From NCBI RefSeq assembly GCF_014647515.1, contig NZ_BMPI01000003.1, positions 1 to 64,000 on the forward strand: a stretch of DNA of 64,000 nt, read 5' to 3'. The notes under the pieces are model-generated. The model ran no database searches and had not been told where the DNA came from. It saw only the letters and a list, made by a program, of their open reading frames with translations. A program made the translations under genes and the position numbers. Each line of letters starts with the position of its first letter. The stretch's first letter is position 1. Positions 56,630 through 64,000 of this stretch are shown here, piece by piece. This DNA is from Dactylosporangium sucinum (lineage in GTDB: Bacteria > Actinomycetota > Actinomycetes > Mycobacteriales > Micromonosporaceae).

Positions 56630-57084
56630 GACGCCGCGGCCAGCTTGACGGCGGCCACGATGTGCTCGTAGCCGGTGCACCGGCACAGGTTGCCGGCCAG
56701 CGCCTCGCGGATGTCCGGCTCGCTCGGGCGCGGGTTCCGTTCCAGCAGATCGTGTACCGCGACGACGAGGCCCGGGGTGCAGAACCCGCACTGGACGGCG
56801 CCGGCGGCGAGGAACGCCTGCTGGACCGGGTGCAACGCCTCCGGGGCGGCCAGCCCCTCGACGGTCCGGACCGCCCGGCCCTCCGCCTGCCCGGCGGCGA
56901 CCAGGCAGGAGCAGACCGGCACGTCGTCGAGGTACACCGTGCACGAGCCGCACTCGCCCTGCTCGCAGGCGTTCTTGGCGCCCGGCAGGCCGAGCCGCTC
57001 GCGCAGCACGTAGAGCAGGCTCTCGCCCGCCCACACGTCGTCGGCCCGCATCGGCTCGCCGTTGACGGTCACGTTCACCCGCAT
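56626..57084 (-). CDS. Xanthine dehydrogenase [2Fe-2S] subunit
   Basis: 152 residues, typical length. Plant-type ferredoxin cluster CEQGECGSCTVYLDD and C-terminal cluster CGFCTPG with LCRCTGYEHI. Transfers electrons from the Mo site to FAD. Overlaps the FAD-subunit stop by 10 nt. Confidence 0.95.
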   Translation of the reverse strand: MRVNVTVNGEPMRADDVWAGESLLYVLRERLGLPGAKNACEQGECGSCTVYLDDVPVCSCLVAAGQAEGRAVRTVEGLAAPEALHPVQQAFLAAGAVQCGFCTPGLVVAVHDLLERNPRPSEPDIREALAGNLCRCTGYEHIVAAVKLAAAS

Positions 57085-57926
57085 CGGTACTCCTCCCACG
57101 CCCAGCGCAGCGTCCGTCCACCGAGGACGGCGAGCGCGTGCCGCCGGTAGCCGGCGCTGCCGCGCACGTCGTCGATCGGCCGGGCCGCCGCGCCGACCAG
57201 CTCGCCGAACCGGCGCACGGTCGCCTCGGGCAGCGGCTCCCGGCTCTCCCAGGGCAGTTCGGCCCCGAACGACTCGGCCTCGGCCGCGCGCAGCGGGGTG
57301 GGGCCGGCCGAGCCGATGCCGGTGCCGACGCGCCGCTCGGCGGGGTGCAGCGCGAGCGCGAACGAGCAGACGGCGATGACCATGGCGTTGCGGGTGCCGA
57401 CCTTGGCGAACTGCTGCGGCCCGCCGGACGCGGGCACGAGGAACGCGGCGATGAGCTCGTCCCGGGCCAGGGCGCTGCGCTTGGGGCCGACGAAGAAGTC
57501 CTCGACCGGGATGGTCCGCACGTGCCGCACGGACGCCACCTCGACCAGCGCGCCCGAGGCCAGCAGCGGCGGGTGGGCGTCGCCGGCGGGGGAGGCCGAG
57601 CCGAGGTTGCCGCCGACGGTGCCGCGGTTGCGGATCTGCGGCGAGCCGACCGTCCGGGCCGCCATCGCCAGGCCGGGCAGGCGGCCGCCGAGCTCGTCGA
57701 TGAGGCGGCGGTACGTGACGCCGGCCCCGATCCGCAGCCGGTCGCCGTCCGCCGACCACGCCCGGAGTTCGGCGACGCGGGTGAGGTCGAGCAGGGCCGG
57801 CGGGCGGCGGCGGTCGAAGTTCAGCTCGACCATGACGTCGGTCCCGCCCGCGATCGGCACCGCGTCCGGATGCTCGGCCTTGGCGGCGAGCGCCTCGTCC
57901 CACGTGGACGGTCTCAGAAACTCCAC
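57075..57926 (-). CDS. Xanthine dehydrogenase FAD-binding subunit
   Basis: 283 residues from GTG 57926, preceded by GGAGGAGG. FAD_binding_5 motifs: PIAGGTDVMVELNF, GAGVTYRRLIDEL, IRNRGTVGGNLGSASPAGDAHPPLLA (FAD isoalloxazine region) and the CO dehydrogenase C-terminal domain. Start lies 13 nt inside the uricase stop, so translation is coupled. Confidence 0.93.
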   Translation of the reverse strand: MEFLRPSTWDEALAAKAEHPDAVPIAGGTDVMVELNFDRRRPPALLDLTRVAELRAWSADGDRLRIGAGVTYRRLIDELGGRLPGLAMAARTVGSPQIRNRGTVGGNLGSASPAGDAHPPLLASGALVEVASVRHVRTIPVEDFFVGPKRSALARDELIAAFLVPASGGPQQFAKVGTRNAMVIAVCSFALALHPAERRVGTGIGSAGPTPLRAAEAESFGAELPWESREPLPEATVRRFGELVGAAARPIDDVRGSAGYRRHALAVLGGRTLRWAWEEYRCG

Positions 57927-58750
57927 ACGACCTCCTCCGGCACCTCCACGCCGTCGCGGCGCACGACGCCCTCGATCAGCCCGTACGGCCGGTCGGCGGC
58001 GTAGTAGACCTCGTTGGGATTGTCCAGCCCGAACGGGGTCAGGTCGACGAGGAAGTGGTGCTTGTTGGGCAGCGACAGCTTCACCTCGACGACCTCGGGG
58101 CAGCGCTCCAGGACGCGGGATCCCATGCCGTACAGCGTCTGCTGCAACGCCAGGCTGTGCGTGTCGGCGAACGCCTCCACCAGCGCGCGCTTCGCCGCGC
58201 CGGGGTCGGCGCCGTCGTGGCGCCAGGTGGCGTTGACCGAGGTGGCGAGGATGCGGTCGGCGGTCTCGGGCAGCGTGGTGTAGCGGTCCTTGACGAAGCC
58301 GTGGAACTCGGAGTCGGTCGTCTTCAGCAGGACGAGATCCCTGACCCCGCTGACGGTCTGGGTCCCGTGGGGTCCGTGGTGGACGGTCGCGGTGCGGGTC
58401 TCGGCGGTCCTCTCGAAGGTGTGGTTGCCGTCGACCTTGCGCCAGAGGTACTGCTCGATGGAGACCCGGGCCTCGCGGATGCTCTCCTGGCTCGCGACGA
58501 AGTGCTCGGCGAGCCGCTGCGCGAAGGACTCGATGCTGTCGATGCCGTGCTGCCGGGCGAAGGCGTAGACGGTGTTCTTCTGGGTGTCGGTGGGCAGCAC
58601 GTTGCTGTTGTCGCCGGTGAGGTGGCTCGCGGCCAGGTCGCCGCGCAGCGCGACGCTGACGTTGAGGTCGGTGAGCTCGTCGCCGCCGGGGCGGCGGTCG
58701 ACCCGCACGATCCGGATCTCGGCCTTGCCGTACTGGTTGGATCCCAGCAT
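57914..58750 (-). CDS. uaZ: Uricase (urate oxidase)
   Basis: 278 residues. Cofactor-free oxidation of urate to 5-hydroxyisourate. Catalytic residues of the Aspergillus enzyme (Lys, Thr, His) correspond to K9 (YGKAEIRI), T54 (NVLPTDTQKNT) and the H of LPNKHHFLVD. Tandem T-fold domains with SIESFAQRLAEHF and ATWRHDG between. ATG follows the uraH stop with no gap. Confidence 0.97.
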   Translation of the reverse strand: MLGSNQYGKAEIRIVRVDRRPGGDELTDLNVSVALRGDLAASHLTGDNSNVLPTDTQKNTVYAFARQHGIDSIESFAQRLAEHFVASQESIREARVSIEQYLWRKVDGNHTFERTAETRTATVHHGPHGTQTVSGVRDLVLLKTTDSEFHGFVKDRYTTLPETADRILATSVNATWRHDGADPGAAKRALVEAFADTHSLALQQTLYGMGSRVLERCPEVVEVKLSLPNKHHFLVDLTPFGLDNPNEVYYAADRPYGLIEGVVRRDGVEVPEEVVWSF

Positions 58751-59053
58751 TCAGCTCCCCCGGTAGGTCGAGTATCCGAACGGGCTCAGCAGCAGCGGGA
58801 CGTGGTGGTGGCGCTCGTCGACGACGGTGAACGTGATGGCGACCTCGGGGTAGAACGCGTCGGGCCCGTGGTACGCGAGGATGTCGAAGACGAGGTGATA
58901 CCGGCCGCGATCGGTCGGGCCGTCCCATCTGATCCGTCCGTCGGTGTCGGTGCGCCCGGCACCCAGGACGGTGCCGTCCTTCTCCAGGCGGATCGGCACC
59001 CCCGCGGCCGGCACTCCGCGGGCCGTGTCCAGCACGTGGGTCGAGATGCTCAA
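58751..59053 (-). CDS. uraH: 5-hydroxyisourate hydrolase
   Basis: 100 residues, transthyretin-like. Conserved N-terminal STHVLDTARGVPAAG (His), DGRIRW (Arg) and the C-terminal signature HHHVPLLLSPFGYSTYRGS. Hydrolyses 5-hydroxyisourate to OHCU. Overlaps uraD (ATGA). Confidence 0.97.
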   Translation of the reverse strand: MSISTHVLDTARGVPAAGVPIRLEKDGTVLGAGRTDTDGRIRWDGPTDRGRYHLVFDILAYHGPDAFYPEVAITFTVVDERHHHVPLLLSPFGYSTYRGS

Positions 59054-59532
59054 ACAGTCACCAGCCGCTCCAGCCGTAGTTCGACGATCTTCCGCAGCTC
59101 GCCCCGCACGACGGTCTGCTCGGCCTCGTCGTCGTTGCGCAGCCGTCCGCGGGCCGCGGCGAGGATCTCCTCGGCCGTCCGGCCGCTGGCGAAGATCAGG
59201 AACAGGTGCCCGAACCGCTCCTCGTAGGCGCGGTTGACGTCCCGCAGCTCGTCCTCGGCACCCCGCACGCCGGACTGCTCGCGGCGCGACCAGGCGGCCT
59301 CCGGGTGCTCGCCGCCGGGTCGTTCGCCGATGCGCGGGTGGGCGTCGAGCGCCCGCCGCAGGTCGGCCCAGCCGAGGTCGTCGAACGCCGCGACTCCGGC
59401 GACGACCAGGTCGGCCGCTGTTACGTATGGCCGCCCGGCGACGACGCGGGCGGCCCAGCCGGGCGAGGCGCAGCAGGCCAGCAGGGCCTCGGCCGCAGCC
59501 TCGGGCGCCAGGTCGTTGAACCGGTCGAGCAT
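59050..59532 (-). CDS. uraD: OHCU decarboxylase
   Basis: 160 residues. Family residues: AHPRIGERPGG (catalytic His in HPRIG), RREQSGV, LRDVNRAYEERFGHLFLIFASGRTAEEI. Makes S-allantoin. Promoter-proximal gene of the operon; GAGAGGGG ribosome-binding site 4 nt before ATG. Confidence 0.96.
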   Translation of the reverse strand: MLDRFNDLAPEAAAEALLACCASPGWAARVVAGRPYVTAADLVVAGVAAFDDLGWADLRRALDAHPRIGERPGGEHPEAAWSRREQSGVRGAEDELRDVNRAYEERFGHLFLIFASGRTAEEILAAARGRLRNDDEAEQTVVRGELRKIVELRLERLVTV

Positions 59533-59547
59533 GGCCCCCCTCTCGGT

Positions 59548-59578
59548 ATCCTCGGCACCCTACTCCGAGGATGTTTCA
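59548..59578 (-). promoter_or_regulatory. Promoter/operator of the urate operon
   Basis: ATCCTCGG-N9-CCGAGGAT, perfect 8-bp arms at 59548-59555 and 59565-59572. On the minus strand the 9-nt spacer contains TAGGGT, a plausible -10 box, 24 nt from the uraD ATG. The repeat therefore embraces the -10 element, as a repressor site would. The rest of the 205-bp gap to 59738 shows nothing definite. Confidence 0.6.
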
Positions 59579-59737
59579 AGTCCAGCCCTGCCGCGAACTG
59601 ATCACGCGTCGCCGCCGGGCGGTCTGTGTCGGTGCCCGAACACTCCGATTATGCCCCTTTCGTCCGGCATGCGCCCCCGCTGTTGGGGCAACGGCTCGTG
59701 CCGCGCGGACGCGCCGCTCCGTGGCAGACTCGAACAC

Positions 59738-61021
59738 ATGGCCGATGCGTCGCTGCGTCCGGCCGTCGAGGTCGTCGCCGCCTCCGGGCGGGAGGTGCGC
59801 ATCATCGACGGCCACCTGATCGAGGCCGGTGGGCCGCGCCGGCCGCTCGGGCATGACCTGCCCGAGCGCGGGGTCGAGGTCACCACCGGGCCGGACGGGT
59901 ATGCCGCCCGGTGGGTGCGCAGCTCGTTCAGCCTGCCCGCGCTGGCCAGGATGTTCGCCGGCGGTGCGGCCGGCGGGGCGCTGTTCCGGCTGCTCGGGCT
60001 GCCCGGCGCGGTGCTCGGTGCGGTCGTCGCCGTGGGCATCGCCCGGTCGGCGCGGCCGTCGCCCGCGATCGACGTCGACCCGCGGGTCACCGTGGTCGAG
60101 GACGGGCCCGACCTGGTCGTCCGCAGCGCCTCGCTGCCCGCGTTGATGCTCACCGTCATGCAGCTGACCGGGGCCGAGGGGCCCGTCACGGTCAGCCCGG
60201 CGGTCGTCGCGGACCGGTCGCCCGGCGTGCGCCTCGACGACGTCGGCGGGCTCGAGGACGTGGTCGCCCAGTTCCGCGACGTGGCCGTGTCGTTCCGCCA
60301 TCCGGACGTCATGGCCCGCTGGGGCGCGACCCGCCCGCAGGGCATCCTGCTCTACGGGCCGCCCGGCACCGGCAAGACGATGCTCGCCCAGGCCCTCGCC
60401 AACGAGATCGGCGGCGAGCTGCGCGAGATCCGCACCCCCGAGATCCTCGACAAGTGGGTCGGCAACTCGGAGAAGAACATCCAGCGGATCTTCGCCGAGG
60501 CCCGCCACCTGCGCGAGCCGACCGTCCTGCTGTTCGACGAGTTCGACTCCATCATCACCTACACGGGCCAGGCCTTCGACGCCGCCGGGCAGATGATCAA
60601 CGCGGTGGCGGGCATCTTCAAGCAGGAGATGAACACGCTCATCGCGGAGAACCCCAACGTGATCGTCGTGGCCACGACGAACTTCCCCGACCGCGTGGAC
60701 GCCTCGCTGGTCCGGTCGGGCCGCTTCGACCTCAAGCTCGCGGTGCCCGTGCCGGCCCGCCGCGCCCGCGCCGACATCCTGACCAAGCTGCTGCGCGGCC
60801 TGATCGCCCGCCACGAGACCCCGGGCTTCCGCATGTTCGCCGACGACGTCGACGCCGACGCGCTGGCCACCGAGTCCCCGGGCCTGACCGGCGCCGACCT
60901 CAAGGAGGCGCTGCGCCGCGCCCAGCTCGACAAGGCCATGCAGGAGGCCCGCTCGGGCGCCCCGGCGGGCCCGATCACCCAGGCCGACCTGCTGGCCGCC
61001 CTGACCAGGCTGCGGAGCTAA
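59738..61021 (+). CDS. Membrane-associated AAA ATPase
   Basis: 427 residues. The N-terminal about 115 residues contain a membrane-like hydrophobic hairpin (MFAGGAAGGALFRLLGLPGAVLGAVVAVG split around residues 70-100). The AAA core has GVRLDDVGGLEDVVAQF, Walker A LLYGPPGTGKTMLAQAL, a pore-like EILDKWVGNSEKNI, Walker B LLFDEFDSI, sensor VVATTNFPDRVD and Arg-finger region SGRFDLKL. Similar to FtsH/proteasomal ATPases but without a protease domain. Single AAA domain; perhaps a membrane-protein dislocase or assembly factor. Substrate unknown. Confidence 0.82.
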   Translation: MADASLRPAVEVVAASGREVRIIDGHLIEAGGPRRPLGHDLPERGVEVTTGPDGYAARWVRSSFSLPALARMFAGGAAGGALFRLLGLPGAVLGAVVAVGIARSARPSPAIDVDPRVTVVEDGPDLVVRSASLPALMLTVMQLTGAEGPVTVSPAVVADRSPGVRLDDVGGLEDVVAQFRDVAVSFRHPDVMARWGATRPQGILLYGPPGTGKTMLAQALANEIGGELREIRTPEILDKWVGNSEKNIQRIFAEARHLREPTVLLFDEFDSIITYTGQAFDAAGQMINAVAGIFKQEMNTLIAENPNVIVVATTNFPDRVDASLVRSGRFDLKLAVPVPARRARADILTKLLRGLIARHETPGFRMFADDVDADALATESPGLTGADLKEALRRAQLDKAMQEARSGAPAGPITQADLLAALTRLRS

Positions 61022-61500
61022 CCGAGGCGCAGGCGCATCGCCGGGCCGGGCTGGAGCTCGAAGCCCAGCCGCTCGTAGACCGGGAGGCCGTCGTCCGAGG
61101 CGCGGAGGTTGACCACCGCGACGTCGTGGGCCGCGAACCAGGCCAGCAGCGCCCGCATGCACGCCGTCGAGTAGCCGCGGCGGCGGTACTGCGGGTCCGT
61201 CGCCACGTTGAACACGTAGCCGGCCAGGCCGTTCGGGTTGACCGGGGACGCCAGCCGCTCCTCGAAGACGCCCACCGCGCACGCCACCAGCCCGGGCGGC
61301 GACGGGCGGTCGACGACGAAGGCCGCGATCGGGGCGTCCGGCAGCGGCAGGCGGCGGCGCAGGGATGCGGCGGCGTTGCGGGACCAGTCGCCGGGCGGGG
61401 GAGCGGTGCCGTCGACCGACTCCATCATCACCAACCGCAGCCGGACGAGCTCCTCCGCGTCGTCCGCGCCTGCCCGCCGTACCGCCACATCCGGTGTCAC
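61018..61500 (-). CDS. GNAT-family acetyltransferase
   Basis: 160 residues. GNAT core: VAVRRAGADDAEELVRLRLVM, YVFNVATDPQYRRRGYSTACMRALLAWF (acetyl-CoA loop) and VVNLRASDDGLPVYERLGFE. Stop lies 4 bp inside the convergent AAA gene. Substrate unknown. Confidence 0.88.
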   Translation of the reverse strand: MTPDVAVRRAGADDAEELVRLRLVMMESVDGTAPPPGDWSRNAAASLRRRLPLPDAPIAAFVVDRPSPPGLVACAVGVFEERLASPVNPNGLAGYVFNVATDPQYRRRGYSTACMRALLAWFAAHDVAVVNLRASDDGLPVYERLGFELQPGPAMRLRLG

Positions 61501-61592
61501 GCCGTGAACCTAGCGGCGCCGCCATCGCCCCGTCAGGTGATTTACGGCCGGGCGTCGCGGTCCGGGCCCGGCGGCCGAGCACGCCGCCGCGC

Positions 61593-62480
61593 TCAGCCGG
61601 CCGCGAGCGCGAGCAGGTGGAACGCCTGGGCCTCGGCCGACACGCCCGGGCGGTCGAACGTCGGCGCGCCGCACACCGAGGTCACCCAGCCGTCGTCGAC
61701 GAGCGGCGCGACCGCCTCGCGCAGCGACGCCGCCGTGCCCAGGTATGCGGCGGGGAGCCAGCCGTCGGCGACACCGACGCGGATCGTGTACTCGAGCATC
61801 TGCGCGACGTTCGCCTCCCGGAACGAGCCGGGATCGTCCAGCACGTTGCCGAACAGCCCGTCGGCGCGCCGGCACGCGAGGCAGGCGTCCAGCACCTCGC
61901 GGGCGTGCCCGGCCAGCGGCCCGGCCAGGGCGGGGTCGTGCCGGATCGCGCGGGCGATCCCGGCCGCGACCCAGCCGCTGCCGGTGCCCCAGTGCTCGGG
62001 CCCGGCCAGCGTGCCGGTCGCCTCGTCGTGCCGGGCCGCGTAGAGCCCGCCGGTGCACAGCCGGGCCCGGTGGCCCTCGACCTGGGCGACGGCGAGGTCG
62101 GGACGGCCGGCGAAGGCGAGCATCGGCACCACCATGTACACCGTGTCGGCCCACACCTCCGGCCCGCTGAGCAGGTGGAACAGCGTGCCGTCGGCGGCCC
62201 GCGGCGCCGCCGTGACGATCCAGTCGAGCTGGGCGGAGGCGGCGTCGGTCAGGTCCGCCAGTACCGCCGCCTCGTACAGCGCACCCGAGTTGACCGACCC
62301 GGCGTCGCCGCCGATGGTGCCCAGCCGGCCGTCGGCGCTGCGGTGCACGGCCGCGTCGCGGGCCAGCCGCGCGGCGAGGTCGCCGAGCCCGAGGTCCAGC
62401 AGGGCGTGGGTGGCCACGCCCTGCTCCCAGTTCTGCCGCTGCATGGCCAGCAGCGTCAGCAGTACCGGATGATCACGCAT
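61593..62480 (-). CDS. GH88/GH105-like unsaturated glucuronyl hydrolase
   Basis: 295 residues, shorter than the usual about 370. (alpha/alpha)6 barrel pattern: [35 protein letters not shown] (the conserved D of YxxD-type), [21 protein letters not shown] and [14 protein letters not shown]. No signal peptide, so cytoplasmic. Would remove unsaturated uronic acids from oligosaccharides, but no polysaccharide lyase is near. Overlaps the DDN-like gene by 8 bp. Confidence 0.75.
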   Translation of the reverse strand: MRDHPVLLTLLAMQRQNWEQGVATHALLDLGLGDLAARLARDAAVHRSADGRLGTIGGDAGSVNSGALYEAAVLADLTDAASAQLDWIVTAAPRAADGTLFHLLSGPEVWADTVYMVVPMLAFAGRPDLAVAQVEGHRARLCTGGLYAARHDEATGTLAGPEHWGTGSGWVAAGIARAIRHDPALAGPLAGHAREVLDACLACRRADGLFGNVLDDPGSFREANVAQMLEYTIRVGVADGWLPAAYLGTAASLREAVAPLVDDGWVTSVCGAPTFDRPGVSAEAQAFHLLALAAG

Positions 62481-62916
62481 CCGCGACCGGCGTGAGCACG
62501 AAGACGGGGATCGTGCGGTCGGTCTTCTTCGTGTAGTCGTCGTAGTCGGGCCAGGTCGCCGTCGCCCGCTTCCACCAGGTCTCGCGCTCCTCGCCGGTCA
62601 CCTCGCGGGCGGTGTAGTCCTTGCGGACCGGGCCGTCCTGCAGCTCGACCAGCGGGTGCTGGACGAGGTTGTGGTACCAGACCGGGTGCTGCGGCGCGCC
62701 GCCCTGCGAGGCGACCACCGCGTACTCCCCGTCGTGCTCGACCCGCATCAGCGGGGTCTTGCGGATCTTCCCGGACTTCGCCCCCAGCGAGGTCAGCAGG
62801 ATGATCGGCCGCCCGCGCAGCGTGTTGCCCTCCGCGCCGTTCGTGCGCTCGAACAGCTCGGCCTGCTCGCGCGCCCAGTCGGTCGGGCTCGGCTCGTACT
62901 CACCGGTCAACGGCAT
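62473..62916 (-). CDS. F420-dependent nitroreductase-like (DDN family) protein
   Basis: 147 residues. Split beta-barrel family marks: [52 protein letters not shown] and W-rich [17 protein letters not shown]. These are deazaflavin (F420)-dependent reductases, mostly detoxifying or quinone-reducing. Sits 9 nt downstream of the AI-2E-like permease on the same strand. Confidence 0.9.
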   Translation of the reverse strand: MPLTGEYEPSPTDWAREQAELFERTNGAEGNTLRGRPIILLTSLGAKSGKIRKTPLMRVEHDGEYAVVASQGGAPQHPVWYHNLVQHPLVELQDGPVRKDYTAREVTGEERETWWKRATATWPDYDDYTKKTDRTIPVFVLTPVADA

Positions 62917-62925
62917 GCTCGCTCC

Positions 62926-64000
62926 TTACGGCTGCTCATGGTCGGCTTCGACGGTACCTTTCTCATCCTCGGCGGGCGGCTCCGTGCGGGGCGCCTCGTC
63001 GGCCGGCTCCGTGCCGGGCGCCTCGCCCTCCGGCGTGGGCTCGCCGTCCGGGTGATGGGCGAGGTACCGCACCGCGGTGTTGCCGATCGCGAGCAGCGGC
63101 ACGGCGACCAGGCCACCGACGATCCCGGCGACGACGACACCGGTGGTGATGGCGAGGATGATCGCCAGCGGGTGCAGGGCGACCGCCCGGCCCATGATGA
63201 GCGGTTGGAGGACGTGGCCCTCCAGTTGCTGGACGGCGATGACCACGCCGAGCACGAGCAGGGCGCTCACCGGCCCGTGGGTGACGAGCGCGACGAGGAC
63301 GGCCACGGTGCCGGACAGCGTGGCGCCGACGACCGGGATGAACGCGCCGAGGAAGACCAGCGCGGCCAGCGGCAGGGCGAGCGGGATCCGCAGCACGACC
63401 AGGCCGATGCCGATGCCGACCGCGTCGACGAACGCGACCAGGACCGTGGCCCGCACGTACGAGGTGAGGGTGAACCAGGAGTAGTGCCCGGCCCGGGCGA
63501 CCGGCAGCTGGGCCTGCCCGGGCAGCAGGCGGCACAGGAAGTGCCAGATCTGCGCGCCGTCGCGCAGGAAGAAGAACAGCGTGAACAGCACCAGGAAGAA
63601 CCCGGTGAGCACCTCGCCGAGGGTCGTGGCGGTGCTCAGGGCGCCGGACGTGAGCGCGCCGCGGTTCGCCGTCACCTGCCGTTGCAACTGGTCGACCGCT
63701 TCGTTGAGCTGCCGTTCGGAGATGTGCAGCGGGCCGTAGGAGAGCCAGTGGCGGATCTCGTTCAGGCCGCCCCGCACCTGCCGAGCCAGGTCGTTGAACT
63801 GGGCGATGAAGGTGTAGACGATCACGCCGAGGCCGCCGAAGACCACGATGAGGCCGCCGACGAGCACGATCGCGGCGGCGAGCGAGCGGTGCATGCCGTG
63901 CCGTCGCAGCCACCCGGCCGCGGGTTCGAGCAGCGCGGCGAGCAGCAGCGCGACGGCGACCGGGATCACCACCAGCCGCAGCGCCGAGATCAGCTGGAGC
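62926..64000 (-). CDS. AI-2E-family transporter, 5' end outside window
   Basis: The frame stays open to the last base, so the N-terminus is missing; about 358 residues visible. Helix pairs VIPVAVALLLAALLEPAAGWLRR, IVLVGGLIVVFGGLGVIVYTFIAQF, TTLGEVLTGFFLVLFTLFFFLRDG and PLAALVFLGAFIPVVGATLSG. The family signature GAFIPVVG...QQLEGHVLQPLIMGRAVALHPL is complete. The C-terminal about 45 residues are an acidic Pro/Glu tail. Family members export varied solutes; function here unknown. Confidence 0.88.
   Translation of the reverse strand, partial: LQLISALRLVVIPVAVALLLAALLEPAAGWLRRHGMHRSLAAAIVLVGGLIVVFGGLGVIVYTFIAQFNDLARQVRGGLNEIRHWLSYGPLHISERQLNEAVDQLQRQVTANRGALTSGALSTATTLGEVLTGFFLVLFTLFFFLRDGAQIWHFLCRLLPGQAQLPVARAGHYSWFTLTSYVRATVLVAFVDAVGIGIGLVVLRIPLALPLAALVFLGAFIPVVGATLSGTVAVLVALVTHGPVSALLVLGVVIAVQQLEGHVLQPLIMGRAVALHPLAIILAITTGVVVAGIVGGLVAVPLLAIGNTAVRYLAHHPDGEPTPEGEAPGTEPADEAPRTEPPAEDEKGTVEADHEQP

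Overview
The window is very GC-rich DNA (about 73% by eye) with GTG/ATG starts, frequent ATGA/GTGA start-stop overlaps, F420-type oxidoreductases and a solitary chemoreceptor. This points to a high-GC actinomycete, most likely Micromonosporaceae (an Actinoplanes/Dactylosporangium-like organism). That placement is inferred from gene content alone. I see no rRNA, tRNA, CRISPR array, transposase or phage gene; this looks like chromosomal metabolic territory with about 70 genes.

Layout. 1-5.8 kb: end of an Ala/Pro-rich protein, a lipoprotein/DUF3105 pair, a zinc-finger protein, and a coupled pair made of a MurL-like epimerase and a P-loop kinase/LLM-oxidoreductase fusion. 5.9-11 kb: a tight plus-strand operon of allophanate hydrolase, two isochorismatase-like hydrolases with biuret-hydrolase catalytic spacing, an NCS2-like permease and an AtzH/HpxZ-like protein. 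I read it as a biuret/triuret (or carboxylated urea) nitrogen-scavenging system. 11-15.8 kb: a stress operon hsp20-dnaK-cbpA-cbpM-hdeD without grpE, flanked by a DUF2267 gene. 15.8-23 kb: a GntR/FCD regulator, a TM2 protein, and the operon malate synthase-glcD-glcE-glcF for glyoxylate/glycolate. 23-49.4 kb: housekeeping and signalling genes (FKBP, SDRs, a TPP enzyme, two two-component systems, GNATs, LysR, amidase, SGNH lipoprotein, gluconokinase, chemoreceptor, LLM monooxygenase, and an MFS/MarR efflux pair). 49.5-59.5 kb: an almost unbroken minus-strand purine operon running uraD-uraH-uricase-xdh(FAD)-xdh(FeS)-8-oxoguanine-deaminase-like-xdh(Mo)-DUF6986 aldolase-allantoinase-allantoicase. 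59.7-64 kb: a membrane AAA ATPase, a GNAT, a GH88/105-like protein, a DDN-like protein and an AI-2E-type permease that runs off the window.

How the parts fit. Guanine/xanthine to urate to 5-hydroxyisourate to OHCU to allantoin to allantoate to ureidoglycolate is encoded in one operon. Its glyoxylate can feed the aceB/glcDEF operon. Urate destroyed by reactive oxygen is known to give triuret, and the 5.9-11 kb operon could recover that nitrogen through biuret and allophanate. Together the window suggests a broad ureide-nitrogen recycling region. Ureidoglycolate lyase, urease and urea carboxylase are not in the window.

Non-coding structure is notable. Two near-identical, oppositely oriented 82-bp palindromic elements lie at 28.2 and 55.2 kb. 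Long palindromes abutting short tandem arrays sit at two convergent gene junctions. Six exact copies of the palindrome GTCCACNGTGGAC occur, far more than chance. The urate operon and the MFS/MarR pair have operator-like inverted repeats placed on recognisable promoter elements.
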